Part shown: positions 36,651-44,823 of the stretch, one piece after another
Layout of the letters: each line of letters opens with the position of its first letter
Position numbering within the stretch: the stretch's first letter is position 1
NCBI GenBank assembly: GCA_026990595.1
Contig: JALXCZ010000001.1
Coordinates: forward strand, 1-64,000
Reading direction: 5' to 3'
DNA length: 64,000 nt
Source of the DNA: Sulfurovum sp.
GTDB taxonomy: Bacteria; Campylobacterota; Campylobacteria; Campylobacterales; Sulfurovaceae
Program-made: the position numbers and the translations under genes
The notes under the pieces: model-generated
The model's input: the letters and a program-made list of their open reading frames with translations, nothing else
Database searches by the model: none
Told to the model about the DNA's origin: nothing

Positions 36651-37122
36651 TGAATATCTCCTTCGCAAGTGCAATGAACATTTTCTCTACATTGATATCG
36701 TTTTTAGCGGAAGTAAGAAAAACATTCTCTATATTCTGCAAAGATTTTATCTGATCCAATTTAAGCAGGTCTGATTTGTTATAGGCTATCACATAGGATC
36801 CATTCGGATTGATCTGTTTAAATACTTCCATATGTTCATCCAGATTCTTTATAGTTTCAAAACGGCTTACATCTCCAACCAAGATAGCTCCTGATGCACC
36901 GCCGTAATAGGTTTTCGGAATAGATTTCTGGGGTGTTGCACCTTCAAGATCCCAAATAAGAAGTTCACACTCTTCATCATTCAAGAGAATCTTTTTCTTG
37001 GATATCTTGACTCCTATAGTAGTAAGATATCTGTCATCAAAAGTATTATCCACATATCTTCTGATAAGACTAGTCTTGCCGACATTGAAGTCACCGATGA
37101 GTAATATTTTTTTTCTAATCAT
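36643..37122 (-). CDS. Ras/Rab-like small GTPase
   Basis: 159 residues. Canonical GTPase boxes are visible: G1 GDFNVGKTS (10-18), switch I TTIGV, G3 WDLEGA (58-62), G4 NKSD and G5 TSAK. The residue after the G3 Gly is Ala instead of the catalytic Gln of Ras, so hydrolysis is probably slow or helped by a partner. Bacterial Rab-like GTPases such as MglA work with roadblock-domain partners; the gene upstream encodes a roadblock-like domain and overlaps this start by 8 nt, and the one downstream is a diguanylate cyclase. A signalling switch is the likely role. Confidence 0.9.
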   Translation of the reverse strand: MIRKKILLIGDFNVGKTSLIRRYVDNTFDDRYLTTIGVKISKKKILLNDEECELLIWDLEGATPQKSIPKTYYGGASGAILVGDVSRFETIKNLDEHMEVFKQINPNGSYVIAYNKSDLLKLDQIKSLQNIENVFLTSAKNDINVEKMFIALAKEIFND

Positions 37123-38947
37123 TGATTGTTTTCTTTATAGTATTTATTATCTTTTTCTGATCAATCTTGAATCTTATTTTGATTCGTCTTGAAGCTTCTT
37201 GGTCTTCTACTGCATTTACAATAATGGGGTTTTCATTGGCAAAACCTTTTGCTTTCAGTATCTTATAAAGATGAAATCTTTTCGAAACACCTAACCCGGA
37301 CAAATACTCTTTAATTCTCCATGCTCTCTGCTCTGAGAGTTTTTTATTGAAAGTGTAATTCCCGCTACTATCGGTGTAGCCTTCTATCACGATCTCTTTT
37401 ATAAAAGGAGCGATCTTCTCATTGCCCATTAATATCTCAATGTATTGTTTGAAATTCTCTTTAAGCAGTTGCAATGATTCTTTCCTTGGAAGCGTCTCTC
37501 CTACTTTAAACAGTTTTCTGTTTTTAAAATCTAAAGAGCCGTCTTCTTTATGAAAAACATCACTGTTCTTAAACACTTGTGCTAATTTTTTCAAAATATA
37601 CACTTTTATCCCAGTAGTATTTTCTATATGATCCAATTGCTTTTGCAATTTGTCATATCGGGATGTAAATCTGTTCAGTTTTTTTTCCAACAGATCAATC
37701 TTTTTTTGAAATACTGCTACCTTATCAGAGAGCTCACTTTCAAATCTTGTTATTGCTTTATCTTGCTGACGTGAAAGTCTCTTGTCTACTTCTTCCAAAG
37801 GCATATGTAACTCATTTATAAGATGCTCACCTGTCTCTTTAAAAATAATATTTTTAATCGTATAAAAATCATTCATCGATGAGATATTTCCAAAAACATG
37901 TAATTTATCATTTATACGTTTTATATGTACATTTTGGTCTGTCTTTTCAAAAACACGCTTCTCTAAACAATATAAGGAATAATACTGATCTCCCAAATAC
38001 AAAAGATATCCCAAAAAAAGTATACCCACCACGATCAATAGCATTTTTGCGGGGTTCTTTCCTTGACCATTTTTACTAGATCCCAAACGCTTAATTTTTT
38101 TGTTCTTTGGCTGCGTATGTAAAAAAGTATGCATCTTTTGAGAGATATCTTTGACCTCTTCAGTGCTGTCGTCTCCATCAAAGTGTTGAAAGAATCTACT
38201 GTATTTCTTTACCAGCTTTGCAAAAAACTCATTAATGCATAATCGTTGTTCATGATCAGGTTCAGAATCCAAAAATGCAATAATATAGACAGAACCTGCA
38301 CTCTCAATGTAAAGGGTCTCGTTCCCGTAACTTACTATCTGTACTTCGGATGACTTTGCATCCTCATTGTTCTTGATCCAGTCATTCACAAAATCCTTGA
38401 TGGCACTTGCCATGGAAGCAACCATATGAGGATCATCGATCTCCTGATCTTCCAAATGTGCCTCTGCGATGAGAAGCCCACTCTCTTTATGAATAACAAA
38501 AAGGGAAGAGATCACTGCATTACTGCTCTCTTCAAGTAAGAGTTCAGTTTCACTAACTCCACTCACTTTGGATTTAAATTTACGTTTGTATCTGTCAAAA
38601 GAGAGACCGTCTTCTATCTTTTCATTGATATTATCCATCATCTCTTTAATAGCTTGTGTCACATACTTTGAGATCATTCCACCCATGATCGGATAGAGAG
38701 CATCAACCATTTTATCTTTGTTCTGCTCTATCTCTTTGGAGATAGCCGGAGAAATAACACTTTGCAGTGATCGGCTAAGTGCAGGAAGATCTTTTTGGGA
38801 ACTTTGAAGAATGATCTGTGCAAGATGTCTGGAGAGCAGTTCAATGGTTCTGCTCTCTTTTTCCTGTAATTTTTGCAACAGTATATCATCAAAAAGCGGC
38901 AAGAGCTTTTGGGAGATCGTTGCCTCATCATAGGCTTCAAACTCCAA
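37115..38947 (-). CDS. OmpA-domain protein with roadblock-like cytoplasmic region
   Basis: 610 residues as drawn from a TTG. The order is a helical N-terminus (~1-145), a roadblock/LC7-like domain (~150-260: SSLFVIHKESGLLIAEA...HMVASMASAIKDFV), one membrane helix (~300: MLLIVVGILFLGYLLYL), a coiled coil and a C-terminal OmpA domain (IVIEGYTDSSGNYTFNKKLS) that binds peptidoglycan. The protein links the cell wall to the cytoplasm and could pair with the downstream GTPase. The same frame stays coding-like for 32 codons upstream (LENNTSELHQLKTLLLSDEL...) to a CTG at 39043 that has GAGGA 7-9 nt before it, so the real start may be CTG overlapping the upstream stop. Confidence 0.88.
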   Translation of the reverse strand: MEFEAYDEATISQKLLPLFDDILLQKLQEKESRTIELLSRHLAQIILQSSQKDLPALSRSLQSVISPAISKEIEQNKDKMVDALYPIMGGMISKYVTQAIKEMMDNINEKIEDGLSFDRYKRKFKSKVSGVSETELLLEESSNAVISSLFVIHKESGLLIAEAHLEDQEIDDPHMVASMASAIKDFVNDWIKNNEDAKSSEVQIVSYGNETLYIESAGSVYIIAFLDSEPDHEQRLCINEFFAKLVKKYSRFFQHFDGDDSTEEVKDISQKMHTFLHTQPKNKKIKRLGSSKNGQGKNPAKMLLIVVGILFLGYLLYLGDQYYSLYCLEKRVFEKTDQNVHIKRINDKLHVFGNISSMNDFYTIKNIIFKETGEHLINELHMPLEEVDKRLSRQQDKAITRFESELSDKVAVFQKKIDLLEKKLNRFTSRYDKLQKQLDHIENTTGIKVYILKKLAQVFKNSDVFHKEDGSLDFKNRKLFKVGETLPRKESLQLLKENFKQYIEILMGNEKIAPFIKEIVIEGYTDSSGNYTFNKKLSEQRAWRIKEYLSGLGVSKRFHLYKILKAKGFANENPIIVNAVEDQEASRRIKIRFKIDQKKIINTIKKTIND

Positions 38948-39032
38948 ACTTTTAAGTTTTGATTCTAGTTTTTTTAACTGTTCAAGTTCATCACTAAGAA
39001 GAAGTGTCTTTAGCTGATGTAACTCTGAAGTA

Positions 39033-39581
39033 TTATTTTCCAGACGTCTTTTCCTCTGTAAGCAGGGCTGACATATCCGTACCCTGGATCTTCATAGCAA
39101 CATCCAAAAGCATCTGAGCCATAGCATCACGGGAGAGTTTGTCATCAGCGAGTTTTACAAGTCCTGATTCTACAGCAGTTTGGATCTCTGCTTTCATCGC
39201 CTGTATATTTTCAACCATCTTGCGGTTTTCATCTGCAGTATTTTCTTTCATTATCTTGAGCTTTGTTGCAAACTCATCTTTTTGATTAGTAAGTTGATCA
39301 TGCAGCGTCTCATCTGTTGTATCGATGAGCTCTTTGAGTTTACTTCTCTCTTTCTGTGTAGATGCTGCCAGATTATCGATTTTCTTTTCAAGTGCTTCCA
39401 GAGAACGTTCAGTCTCTTTTTGCAGTTTGTCATAGGACGCACTGAATGCTTTCGTGATCTTTTCTTCTACTGCCTGCAGTGTCGTATTAAGCTGATTGAA
39501 TTTCTCTTCAAATTCTTTGATCTGAGAACCGAAAATAAGATCTCTTATCTGATCTACATTGTTTGCATTTTTTTCTGACAT
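39033..39581 (-). CDS. Coiled-coil protein, first gene of the roadblock/GTPase module
   Basis: 182 residues, with a long predicted coiled coil (~20-135: FEEKFNQLNTTLQAVEEKIT...DNLAASTQKERSKLKELIDT) followed by a short conserved-looking end (KLSRDAMAQMLLDVAMKIQGTD). It has no signal peptide or membrane segment. The name-less family probably acts as a structural or adaptor part. Its stop lies 1-9 nt from the start region of the OmpA/roadblock gene, so the genes are translationally coupled. AAAAAAGAGGCACT precedes the ATG. Confidence 0.85.
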   Translation of the reverse strand: MSEKNANNVDQIRDLIFGSQIKEFEEKFNQLNTTLQAVEEKITKAFSASYDKLQKETERSLEALEKKIDNLAASTQKERSKLKELIDTTDETLHDQLTNQKDEFATKLKIMKENTADENRKMVENIQAMKAEIQTAVESGLVKLADDKLSRDAMAQMLLDVAMKIQGTDMSALLTEEKTSGK

Positions 39582-39919
39582 AGTGCCTCTTTTTTTAAAA
39601 TTTTAGCAGCTAACAACACTATCGAAAGTAAGAAGGGAGGGGGAACATATAGATGATTTTAGGAAGCTTTCACTTCATTCTCTATTGGCAGTCTGGCAGA
39701 CTTAATGATGATTTCATCAAGTCCCATAACTTTCTGTCCTTACCTCACGATAAGTTTAGCATTTACAATAGATTATTATATAATTATTTTATACAGTATT
39801 GGCTTAGTGCGGTAATATCCCGACTAATGCTAACTCATGCTTTTTTATTGTATGATTTTAAAAAATATTTAACCTAGATTATGCAATAGAATTGCATAAT
39901 CCAGATTTAAGGAAATCAC
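39582..39919. other. Intergenic region without recognised features
   Basis: 338 bp between the divergent coiled-coil gene and the small membrane peptide. The 74-residue ORF at 39653-39877 reads as AT-rich noise (no ribosome site, no coding bias like its neighbours). Promoters for both directions presumably lie here, but I cannot point to one with confidence. Confidence 0.4.
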
Positions 39920-40042
39920 ATGTTTCAAAAACTGGCACCGCTACTCATTCTGGTCATGTTTGCTATAGGTGCATACTTTATGGTGAAAAGTATGCACAAT
40001 CTTACCAATATGACTCAAAATAAAAATGAAGTCAAAAAGTAG
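39920..40042 (+). CDS. Small membrane peptide (40 aa)
   Basis: [20 protein letters not shown], then [20 protein letters not shown] in effect: one hydrophobic helix and a polar tail. It has a fine ribosome site (AAGGAAATCAC before ATG) although it is too short for the ORF track. Its end overlaps the 3' end of pyrF on the opposite strand. The function is unknown; the helix suggests a single-pass inner-membrane peptide. Confidence 0.6.
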   Translation: MFQKLAPLLILVMFAIGAYFMVKSMHNLTNMTQNKNEVKK

Positions 40043-40724
40043 AGATCACTTTTAGTATCTTCTCTACTTTTGCCTGTGGGGCGGCATCTTTATAAATAGG
40101 TCTGCCAACCACTGGATAGTCCACCCCCTCTTTGGCTGCCAGTTCAAGTGTAGCCACACGCTGTTGGTCACCTGCATCCTCCCCGAATGGACGAATGCCC
40201 GGGCAGAGTGTCAAAAACTGTTTTGAGGTAGCATTTTTGATCGCCCTGCTTTCAAAGGTAGAACAGACCACACCGTCCAAACCGTTTTCGTAGGACATTT
40301 TTGCAAACTGTTCTGCTTTTTCATTAATGCTTTTTTCATACACTCTCTGGAAGCCTGCTTCATCAAAAGAAGTAAGAGCAGTTACAGCCAGTACCAATGG
40401 ACGGTTTTTGTAACTATCAAGTCTTTCCATTACTGTTTTCATAGCTACTGAACCTGCACTTGCATGGATATTGAACATATCAATACCCAATTTGGTTATC
40501 TCTTCTGCTGCATCTGCCATGGTGTGGGGAATATCGTAGAGTTTCAGATCAAGGAATATCTTAAAATCAGGGTTAATGGCTTTCAGTGCTTCTATAAAAG
40601 ATTTACCATCACGAATGTAGGCTCTAAAGCCTACCTTCATCCAAATATTATAGTTTTTGAGTGACTCGGCAAGAGCCAGATTCTCTGCTTCTGAAGGCAG
40701 ATCAAGTGCAACACACAATTCCAT
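40032..40724 (-). CDS. pyrF: Orotidine 5'-phosphate decarboxylase
   Basis: 230 residues from the ATG at 40724, preceded by AAGGAATTTT; the track's start adds 9 residues of a hairpin repeat. It makes UMP from OMP. The motif [17 protein letters not shown] contains the catalytic Asp-Lys-Asp set, and the C-terminal [18 protein letters not shown] is the phosphate-binding region. It converges with the small membrane peptide gene, overlapping by 11 nt. Confidence 0.96.
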   Translation of the reverse strand: MELCVALDLPSEAENLALAESLKNYNIWMKVGFRAYIRDGKSFIEALKAINPDFKIFLDLKLYDIPHTMADAAEEITKLGIDMFNIHASAGSVAMKTVMERLDSYKNRPLVLAVTALTSFDEAGFQRVYEKSINEKAEQFAKMSYENGLDGVVCSTFESRAIKNATSKQFLTLCPGIRPFGEDAGDQQRVATLELAAKEGVDYPVVGRPIYKDAAPQAKVEKILKVISTF

Positions 40725-40740
40725 AAAATTCCTTTTTCCT

Positions 40741-40817
40741 CTCGTTCCCATCGTCCCCTATGGAAACGAACCTTATGTAAATCTACAGGCATTCCCATCA
40801 AGATAAATAGGAACGAG
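40741..40817. repeat. Inverted pair of a degenerate CTCGTTCCCA-type hairpin element
   Basis: CTCGTTCCCA...TGGAAACGAAC (40741-40771) is followed by an inverted copy GCATTCCCATC...AGGAACGAG (40789-40817). Both are decayed versions of the element seen intact at 43.9 kb. It lies just upstream of pyrF and ends ~20 nt before the ppiA promoter box. Confidence 0.55.
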
Positions 40818-40835
40818 TTTGTGTTAAATAAATAT

Positions 40836-40844
40836 TGGTATAAT
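40836..40844 (+). promoter_or_regulatory. Extended -10 element for ppiA
   Basis: TGGTATAAT 37 nt before the ppiA ATG, the extended -10 form common in this group. Sequence match only. Confidence 0.5.
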
Positions 40845-40880
40845 TATACTTTAAATAAACTACAAAAGGACTAAACGAAT

Positions 40881-41405
40881 ATGTTCGGTAAACAATCAAA
40901 AAGATACGACATCCCTCAAGATGTAATGGAAACATACCAATATGCTAAATTTAATACAAATAAAGGAACGATCTGGGCAAAGCTTTACCCAGATGATGCA
41001 CCTAACACCGTAGCGAATTTTGCACACCTGGCAAATGAAGGGTTTTACAACAACCTCAAATTTCACAGAGTGATCCCCGGCTTCATGGCTCAGGGCGGAT
41101 GCCCGCATTCAGGACCTGGCGGCAACCCTGCTATGGCGGGAACAGGCGGGCCGGACTGGCAGATAGACTGCGAAACAGACACCAGTACACAGCCGCACAG
41201 ACGTGGTACACTCTCTATGGCACATGCCGGACCGAACACAGGTGGAAGCCAGTTCTTCATCACCTTTGTACCGACTCCGCACCTAGATGGTGTGCACACA
41301 GTATTTGGTGCTATAGAGGAAGATGATACAGATTCTTTTATGGTATTAGATCAGATTGAACAAAATGATGATATTGAGTCTATTGAGATTGTAGCTTCCA
41401 AATAA
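40881..41405 (+). CDS. ppiA: Peptidyl-prolyl cis-trans isomerase, cyclophilin type
   Basis: 174 residues, no signal peptide. Cyclophilin motifs are KFHRVIPGFMAQGGCPH (with catalytic Arg), GTLSMAHAGPNTGGSQFFITFVPTPHLDGVHTVFG. It helps fold proteins by turning prolyl bonds, here in the cytoplasm (PpiB-like). AAAGGACTAAACGAAT precedes the ATG. Confidence 0.93.
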   Translation: MFGKQSKRYDIPQDVMETYQYAKFNTNKGTIWAKLYPDDAPNTVANFAHLANEGFYNNLKFHRVIPGFMAQGGCPHSGPGGNPAMAGTGGPDWQIDCETDTSTQPHRRGTLSMAHAGPNTGGSQFFITFVPTPHLDGVHTVFGAIEEDDTDSFMVLDQIEQNDDIESIEIVASK

Positions 41406-41460
41406 GTTACGTTTTATTTGCTTAATTTCCTATTTATTTTGATTGAGGCGTTGTTTCTCT

Positions 41461-41540
41461 CTTCATTTTTTTAGAAAAAACGAAGCAAAAAAGCGTCGAC
41501 CCTCTCGAATCGCTTTGCTTTCAAGGGCGTTCGGGTCGAC
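41461..41540. repeat. Compound palindrome between ppiA and nadE
   Basis: A near-perfect AT-rich hairpin, CTTCATTTTTTT / AAAAAACGAAG (41461-41485), is directly followed by GTCGACCC...GGGTCGAC (41495-41540). A further inverted match (GAAGCAAA..AGCG with CGCTTTGCTTTC) overlaps both, so the segment could fold in more than one way. The first hairpin might end transcription of ppiA; the second has no evident role. Confidence 0.5.
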
Positions 41541-41563
41541 ATTATTAATTAATAGGAGTATTG

Positions 41564-43459
41564 ATGTTTGGATATTATAGAGTTGCATCAGCAGTAAACA
41601 AAACCACCGTAGGCAATCCTGCCAAAAATGCTGAAGAAATACTCACACTTATCAAAGAAGCACATACTAAAGAGGTTTCTGTCATTGTATTTCCAGAGCT
41701 GACGCTTACAGGATACACTGCCAGTGATCTTCTTATGAATCAGACACTCATTACTTCTCAAAATAACTCTTTTGAATATATATTAAAAAATATGGAAACT
41801 ATCAATACCATTGCTATTCTTGGGCTAGCAGTATTTGAAGCAGATAGACTCTACAACTGTGCTGCTGTCATTCAGAACGGAAAAGTGCTGGGTGTCGTAC
41901 CCAAATCCTACCTGCCCAACAAAAAAGAGTTCTATGAAAAACGTCAGTTCACCTCTGGTCGTGACATTGTAAGATCGACAATCCAACTGCTTGAAGAAGA
42001 AGTACCGTTTGGGGTAGACCTGCTCTTTACAGACAAAGCCGACATGACCTTTGGTGTAGAGCTATGTGAAGACCTCTGGGCAGTGACACCTCCTAGCAAC
42101 CACATGGCAAGCAACGGAGCCAACCTACTTTTTAATCTCTCTGCCAGCAATGAACTCATAGGAAAGCATGAGTACCGTGAAGAGTTGGTACGCACACAGA
42201 GTGCCCGATGTATGGCGTCATATGTCTATAGCTCTGCAGGTGTAGGAGAGAGTACGACCGATACTGTCTTTGGTGGGCATGCTATCATCTCTGAGTATGG
42301 TTCTACGTTGGTTCAAAATGAGCGTTTTCGTATGGATAGTCATCTCATTACAGCAGATGTAGACTTAGAGAGACTTCGTTGGCTTCGCCTGAATGAGTCT
42401 AGTTACTGTGATGGTAGACGCAAAAAGGTACGCACAGTTAAGGTAGATACTCTTCCAAGCATCTCCAAAATAGAACGTGACATCAACCCTGTGCCATTCG
42501 TACCTTCACGCTATGCAGACAAAAAGGACCGCTGTGACGAGATAGTCCATATCCAAGCCCACGGACTCATCAAGCGTATGCGTCATGCACACATCAAAAA
42601 AGCTGTTATCGGCATTAGCGGAGGACTTGACTCCACCCTTGCCCTGCTCTCTACACATAGAGCCTTTGAGATGATGGGGTGGGATGTTAAAGAGATCATC
42701 GCTGTAACAATGCCAGGTTTTGGAACAACTACCCGCACCAGGTCTAATGCTGTACAACTTTGCGAAGCGTTAGGAGTAACATTAAAGACTGTAGACATCA
42801 CGGACATCTCTCTAAAAGAGTTTGAAGCCATAGAGCATGACAGAGACGAGCACAGTTTAACCTATGAGAATGTGCAAGCTAGAGCAAGAACTTCAATATT
42901 AATGAATATGTCCAATAAGGAAGGTGGGCTTGTCATCGGTACAGGTGATTTGAGCGAGATAGCTCTTGGCTGGAGCACCTACAACGGTGACCATATGAGT
43001 ATGTACGCCCTAAACTCTGGCATACCAAAGACACTCATACAGTACGTCATAGAGTACTATAAAAGTAATGAGAAAATAGCCGATATTATAGATGATATCC
43101 TGGCTACCCCTATCAGCCCGGAATTACTTCCTGCAAATGATGATGAAATAGCCCAGGAGACAGAAAGCATCGTAGGTCCCTATGAGTTGCACGACTTCTT
43201 TTTGTACCACTTCATCAAGTACGGAGCCAAGCCAAGTAAAATCCTACACTTAGCGACCATAGCGTTTGATACTAAATACGATGAAGAGATTATAAACAAA
43301 TGGCTGAAAGTGTTTTTAAAGCGTTTCTTCACCCAACAGTTCAAACGTTCATGTATGCCGGATGGCCCTAAGGTAGGTACAATTTCTTTGAGTCCTAGAG
43401 CAGATTGGAAGATGGCTAGTGATGTGGACTTTGAGACGTGGTTGGAAGGCTTAGAGTGA
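41564..43459 (+). CDS. nadE: Glutamine-dependent NAD+ synthetase
   Basis: 631 residues from the ATG at 41564 (AATAGGAG upstream). It amidates nicotinate-adenine dinucleotide to NAD. The N-terminal nitrilase-like glutaminase (1-~290) has VFPELTLTGYT (Glu), KSYLPNKKEFYEKR (Lys) and GVELCEDLW (Cys). The C-terminal synthetase domain has GISGGLDSTLALL (P-loop), GTGDLSEIALGWSTYNGDHMSMY. The large two-domain form is usual where glutamine is the amide donor. A membrane protein gene overlaps its stop by 4 nt. Confidence 0.96.
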   Translation: MFGYYRVASAVNKTTVGNPAKNAEEILTLIKEAHTKEVSVIVFPELTLTGYTASDLLMNQTLITSQNNSFEYILKNMETINTIAILGLAVFEADRLYNCAAVIQNGKVLGVVPKSYLPNKKEFYEKRQFTSGRDIVRSTIQLLEEEVPFGVDLLFTDKADMTFGVELCEDLWAVTPPSNHMASNGANLLFNLSASNELIGKHEYREELVRTQSARCMASYVYSSAGVGESTTDTVFGGHAIISEYGSTLVQNERFRMDSHLITADVDLERLRWLRLNESSYCDGRRKKVRTVKVDTLPSISKIERDINPVPFVPSRYADKKDRCDEIVHIQAHGLIKRMRHAHIKKAVIGISGGLDSTLALLSTHRAFEMMGWDVKEIIAVTMPGFGTTTRTRSNAVQLCEALGVTLKTVDITDISLKEFEAIEHDRDEHSLTYENVQARARTSILMNMSNKEGGLVIGTGDLSEIALGWSTYNGDHMSMYALNSGIPKTLIQYVIEYYKSNEKIADIIDDILATPISPELLPANDDEIAQETESIVGPYELHDFFLYHFIKYGAKPSKILHLATIAFDTKYDEEIINKWLKVFLKRFFTQQFKRSCMPDGPKVGTISLSPRADWKMASDVDFETWLEGLE

Positions 43460-43749
43460 TTATATATTTGCAATATGCAATAGGTATCTATCTAATTTTA
43501 CTTTTACTATTGGTTCCTATTTCTGTTGCAAATGGAGATTCAACAGATAAGCTTTTAAAACCATTACCTCTTGCAGTTTCGCTTATTCTTCTATATTATG
43601 GGTTTCATCTTATTGTTAATAAGAAAATTGCTGGAAATGCACTATATAAAATGGATTTATCCATGACTCCATACTGGGTGCCATTTTTACTAGGTTCACT
43701 TTGTATTGTTGTTGGTTTTAAACTTTTATATGAAGGCTATATAAAATAG
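43456..43749 (+). CDS. Small three-helix membrane protein, function unknown
   Basis: 97 residues from a GTG at 43456 that overlaps the nadE stop (GTGA), with GGAAGG before it. Three hydrophobic segments are visible (YLILLLLLVPISVA, LAVSLILLYYGFHLIV, WVPFLLGSLCIVVGFKLLYE). No family recognised. The coupling suggests it is expressed with nadE. Codon use is more AT-rich than in nadE. Confidence 0.65.
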   Translation: MIIYLQYAIGIYLILLLLLVPISVANGDSTDKLLKPLPLAVSLILLYYGFHLIVNKKIAGNALYKMDLSMTPYWVPFLLGSLCIVVGFKLLYEGYIK

Positions 43750-44124
43750 TATTTATTTTTCCTGCTTCACAATTAATAATGAATAAACCGTAGGGTATTG
43801 TACCCTTACAACACCAAAACTTCAAATACCATACCATAATGTTTTCTTTTTCTGGTTCCCACGTTGTACGTGGTAACCCATATTTCAATTTTAATAAAAA
43901 ACAATAACTTATTTTAGTGAATATATTGCTGTATGCATTCCCACGCACAGCGTGGGAACGAGAGCATACCATACAATAATATTTCACCATTATAACGTTT
44001 GAAAACCTACCTTGCGGGTATTTACAGATAAATTCTGTACATATCTAAAAAATTCATCCAAATTAAAGAGACTAATAAGCACTATTGATCTATCATTAGC
44101 TTATAAAAATCATAAGGCAAATGA
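43750..44124. other. Intergenic region holding paired hairpin repeats
   Basis: 375 bp between a membrane protein gene and an HTH-less LysR-type gene. Apart from the two hairpins noted separately and a flanking ATACCATAC repeat (43829 and 43966 areas), I see no gene. Confidence 0.5.
43854..43969. repeat. Inverted pair of TTCCCACG hairpin elements
   Basis: Copy 1 is GGTTCCCACG ttgta CGTGGTAACC (43854-43878), a single-mismatch stem. Copy 2 (43931-43969), in the opposite sense, is a two-tier hairpin: outer GTATGC/GCATAC around inner TTCCCACGC/GCGTGGGAA. Both match the CTCGTTCCCACGC family of short hairpins that I recall as frequent in Proteobacteria with many repeats. The pair arrangement is like that of REP-type doublets. 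Confidence 0.7.
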
Positions 44125-44757
44125 ATGCGTAAAATGTTCAGGCTGGGTACATCTCCAACCATAGGTACACTCATACTTCCCGGTGAACCACTCATCAAAA
44201 TAGGTGAACGGCTGGATGCTACCATTAAACTGACCATTGAGCCTTGTGACAAGATCATCGCTGGTGTGAAGAACAAAACCTATGAGCTGGGACTGATAGA
44301 GTCTCCTATTTTTGATGATGAACTGGTGTATAAAGAGTGGATGGAAGATGAGATGGTAGTCTGTTCACTTAAACCACTGCCTGAAAATTTGGATGAAGAG
44401 GATCTTAGTCACTGTACACTGCTTTGCCGAAATACAAACTCTCCTACCCGCGTATTTATCAATGATTTTTTCAATAAAGTAAACCTCTCTTATGAAACAT
44501 TCTATTCCTTATCAGAAATAGACAATGCCTCAGCAGCCATACAGGGCATTAAATGGTCAAAGCCAAATAAAGAGCACCCCACAGTAGCCATTGTCTCCGA
44601 ACTTGCTATAGAAGAAGAACTAAAGAAAGATACACTGCATCGTTCTCGCATCAAAGGTAAACCAATGAAACGAAAGTTCTATCTTATCTATGACAGATCA
44701 GAGGGAACCCCTCCTTATGTGGAAGATATTATCACCTATCTTCAGGAGGAACAGTAA
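44125..44757 (+). CDS. LysR-type substrate-binding domain protein lacking the DNA-binding domain
   Basis: 210 residues. It reads as the effector-binding half of a LysR regulator (RLGTSPTIGTLILPGEPLIKIGERL, ELGLIESPIFDDELVYKEWMEDEMVVC), beginning where the substrate-binding fold normally starts. No helix-turn-helix precedes it; the ~110 nt upstream in the same frame are open, but do not read as a HTH (NSSKLKRLISTIDLSLAYKN). The ribosome site AAGG at ~7 nt supports the short start. It may bind a small ligand without DNA, or be a truncated regulator. Confidence 0.75.
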   Translation: MRKMFRLGTSPTIGTLILPGEPLIKIGERLDATIKLTIEPCDKIIAGVKNKTYELGLIESPIFDDELVYKEWMEDEMVVCSLKPLPENLDEEDLSHCTLLCRNTNSPTRVFINDFFNKVNLSYETFYSLSEIDNASAAIQGIKWSKPNKEHPTVAIVSELAIEEELKKDTLHRSRIKGKPMKRKFYLIYDRSEGTPPYVEDIITYLQEEQ

Positions 44758-44823
44758 TCCAAGCCAAGATAGTGTAAGATATACATAGATAAAAATGCTA
44801 TTGACAGATAAGGGATCACATCC

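Noticed and set aside
39653-39877. 74-residue plus-strand ORF in the gap before the small membrane peptide
   Set aside because: No ribosome site, aromatic-rich AT noise, no recognisable domain.
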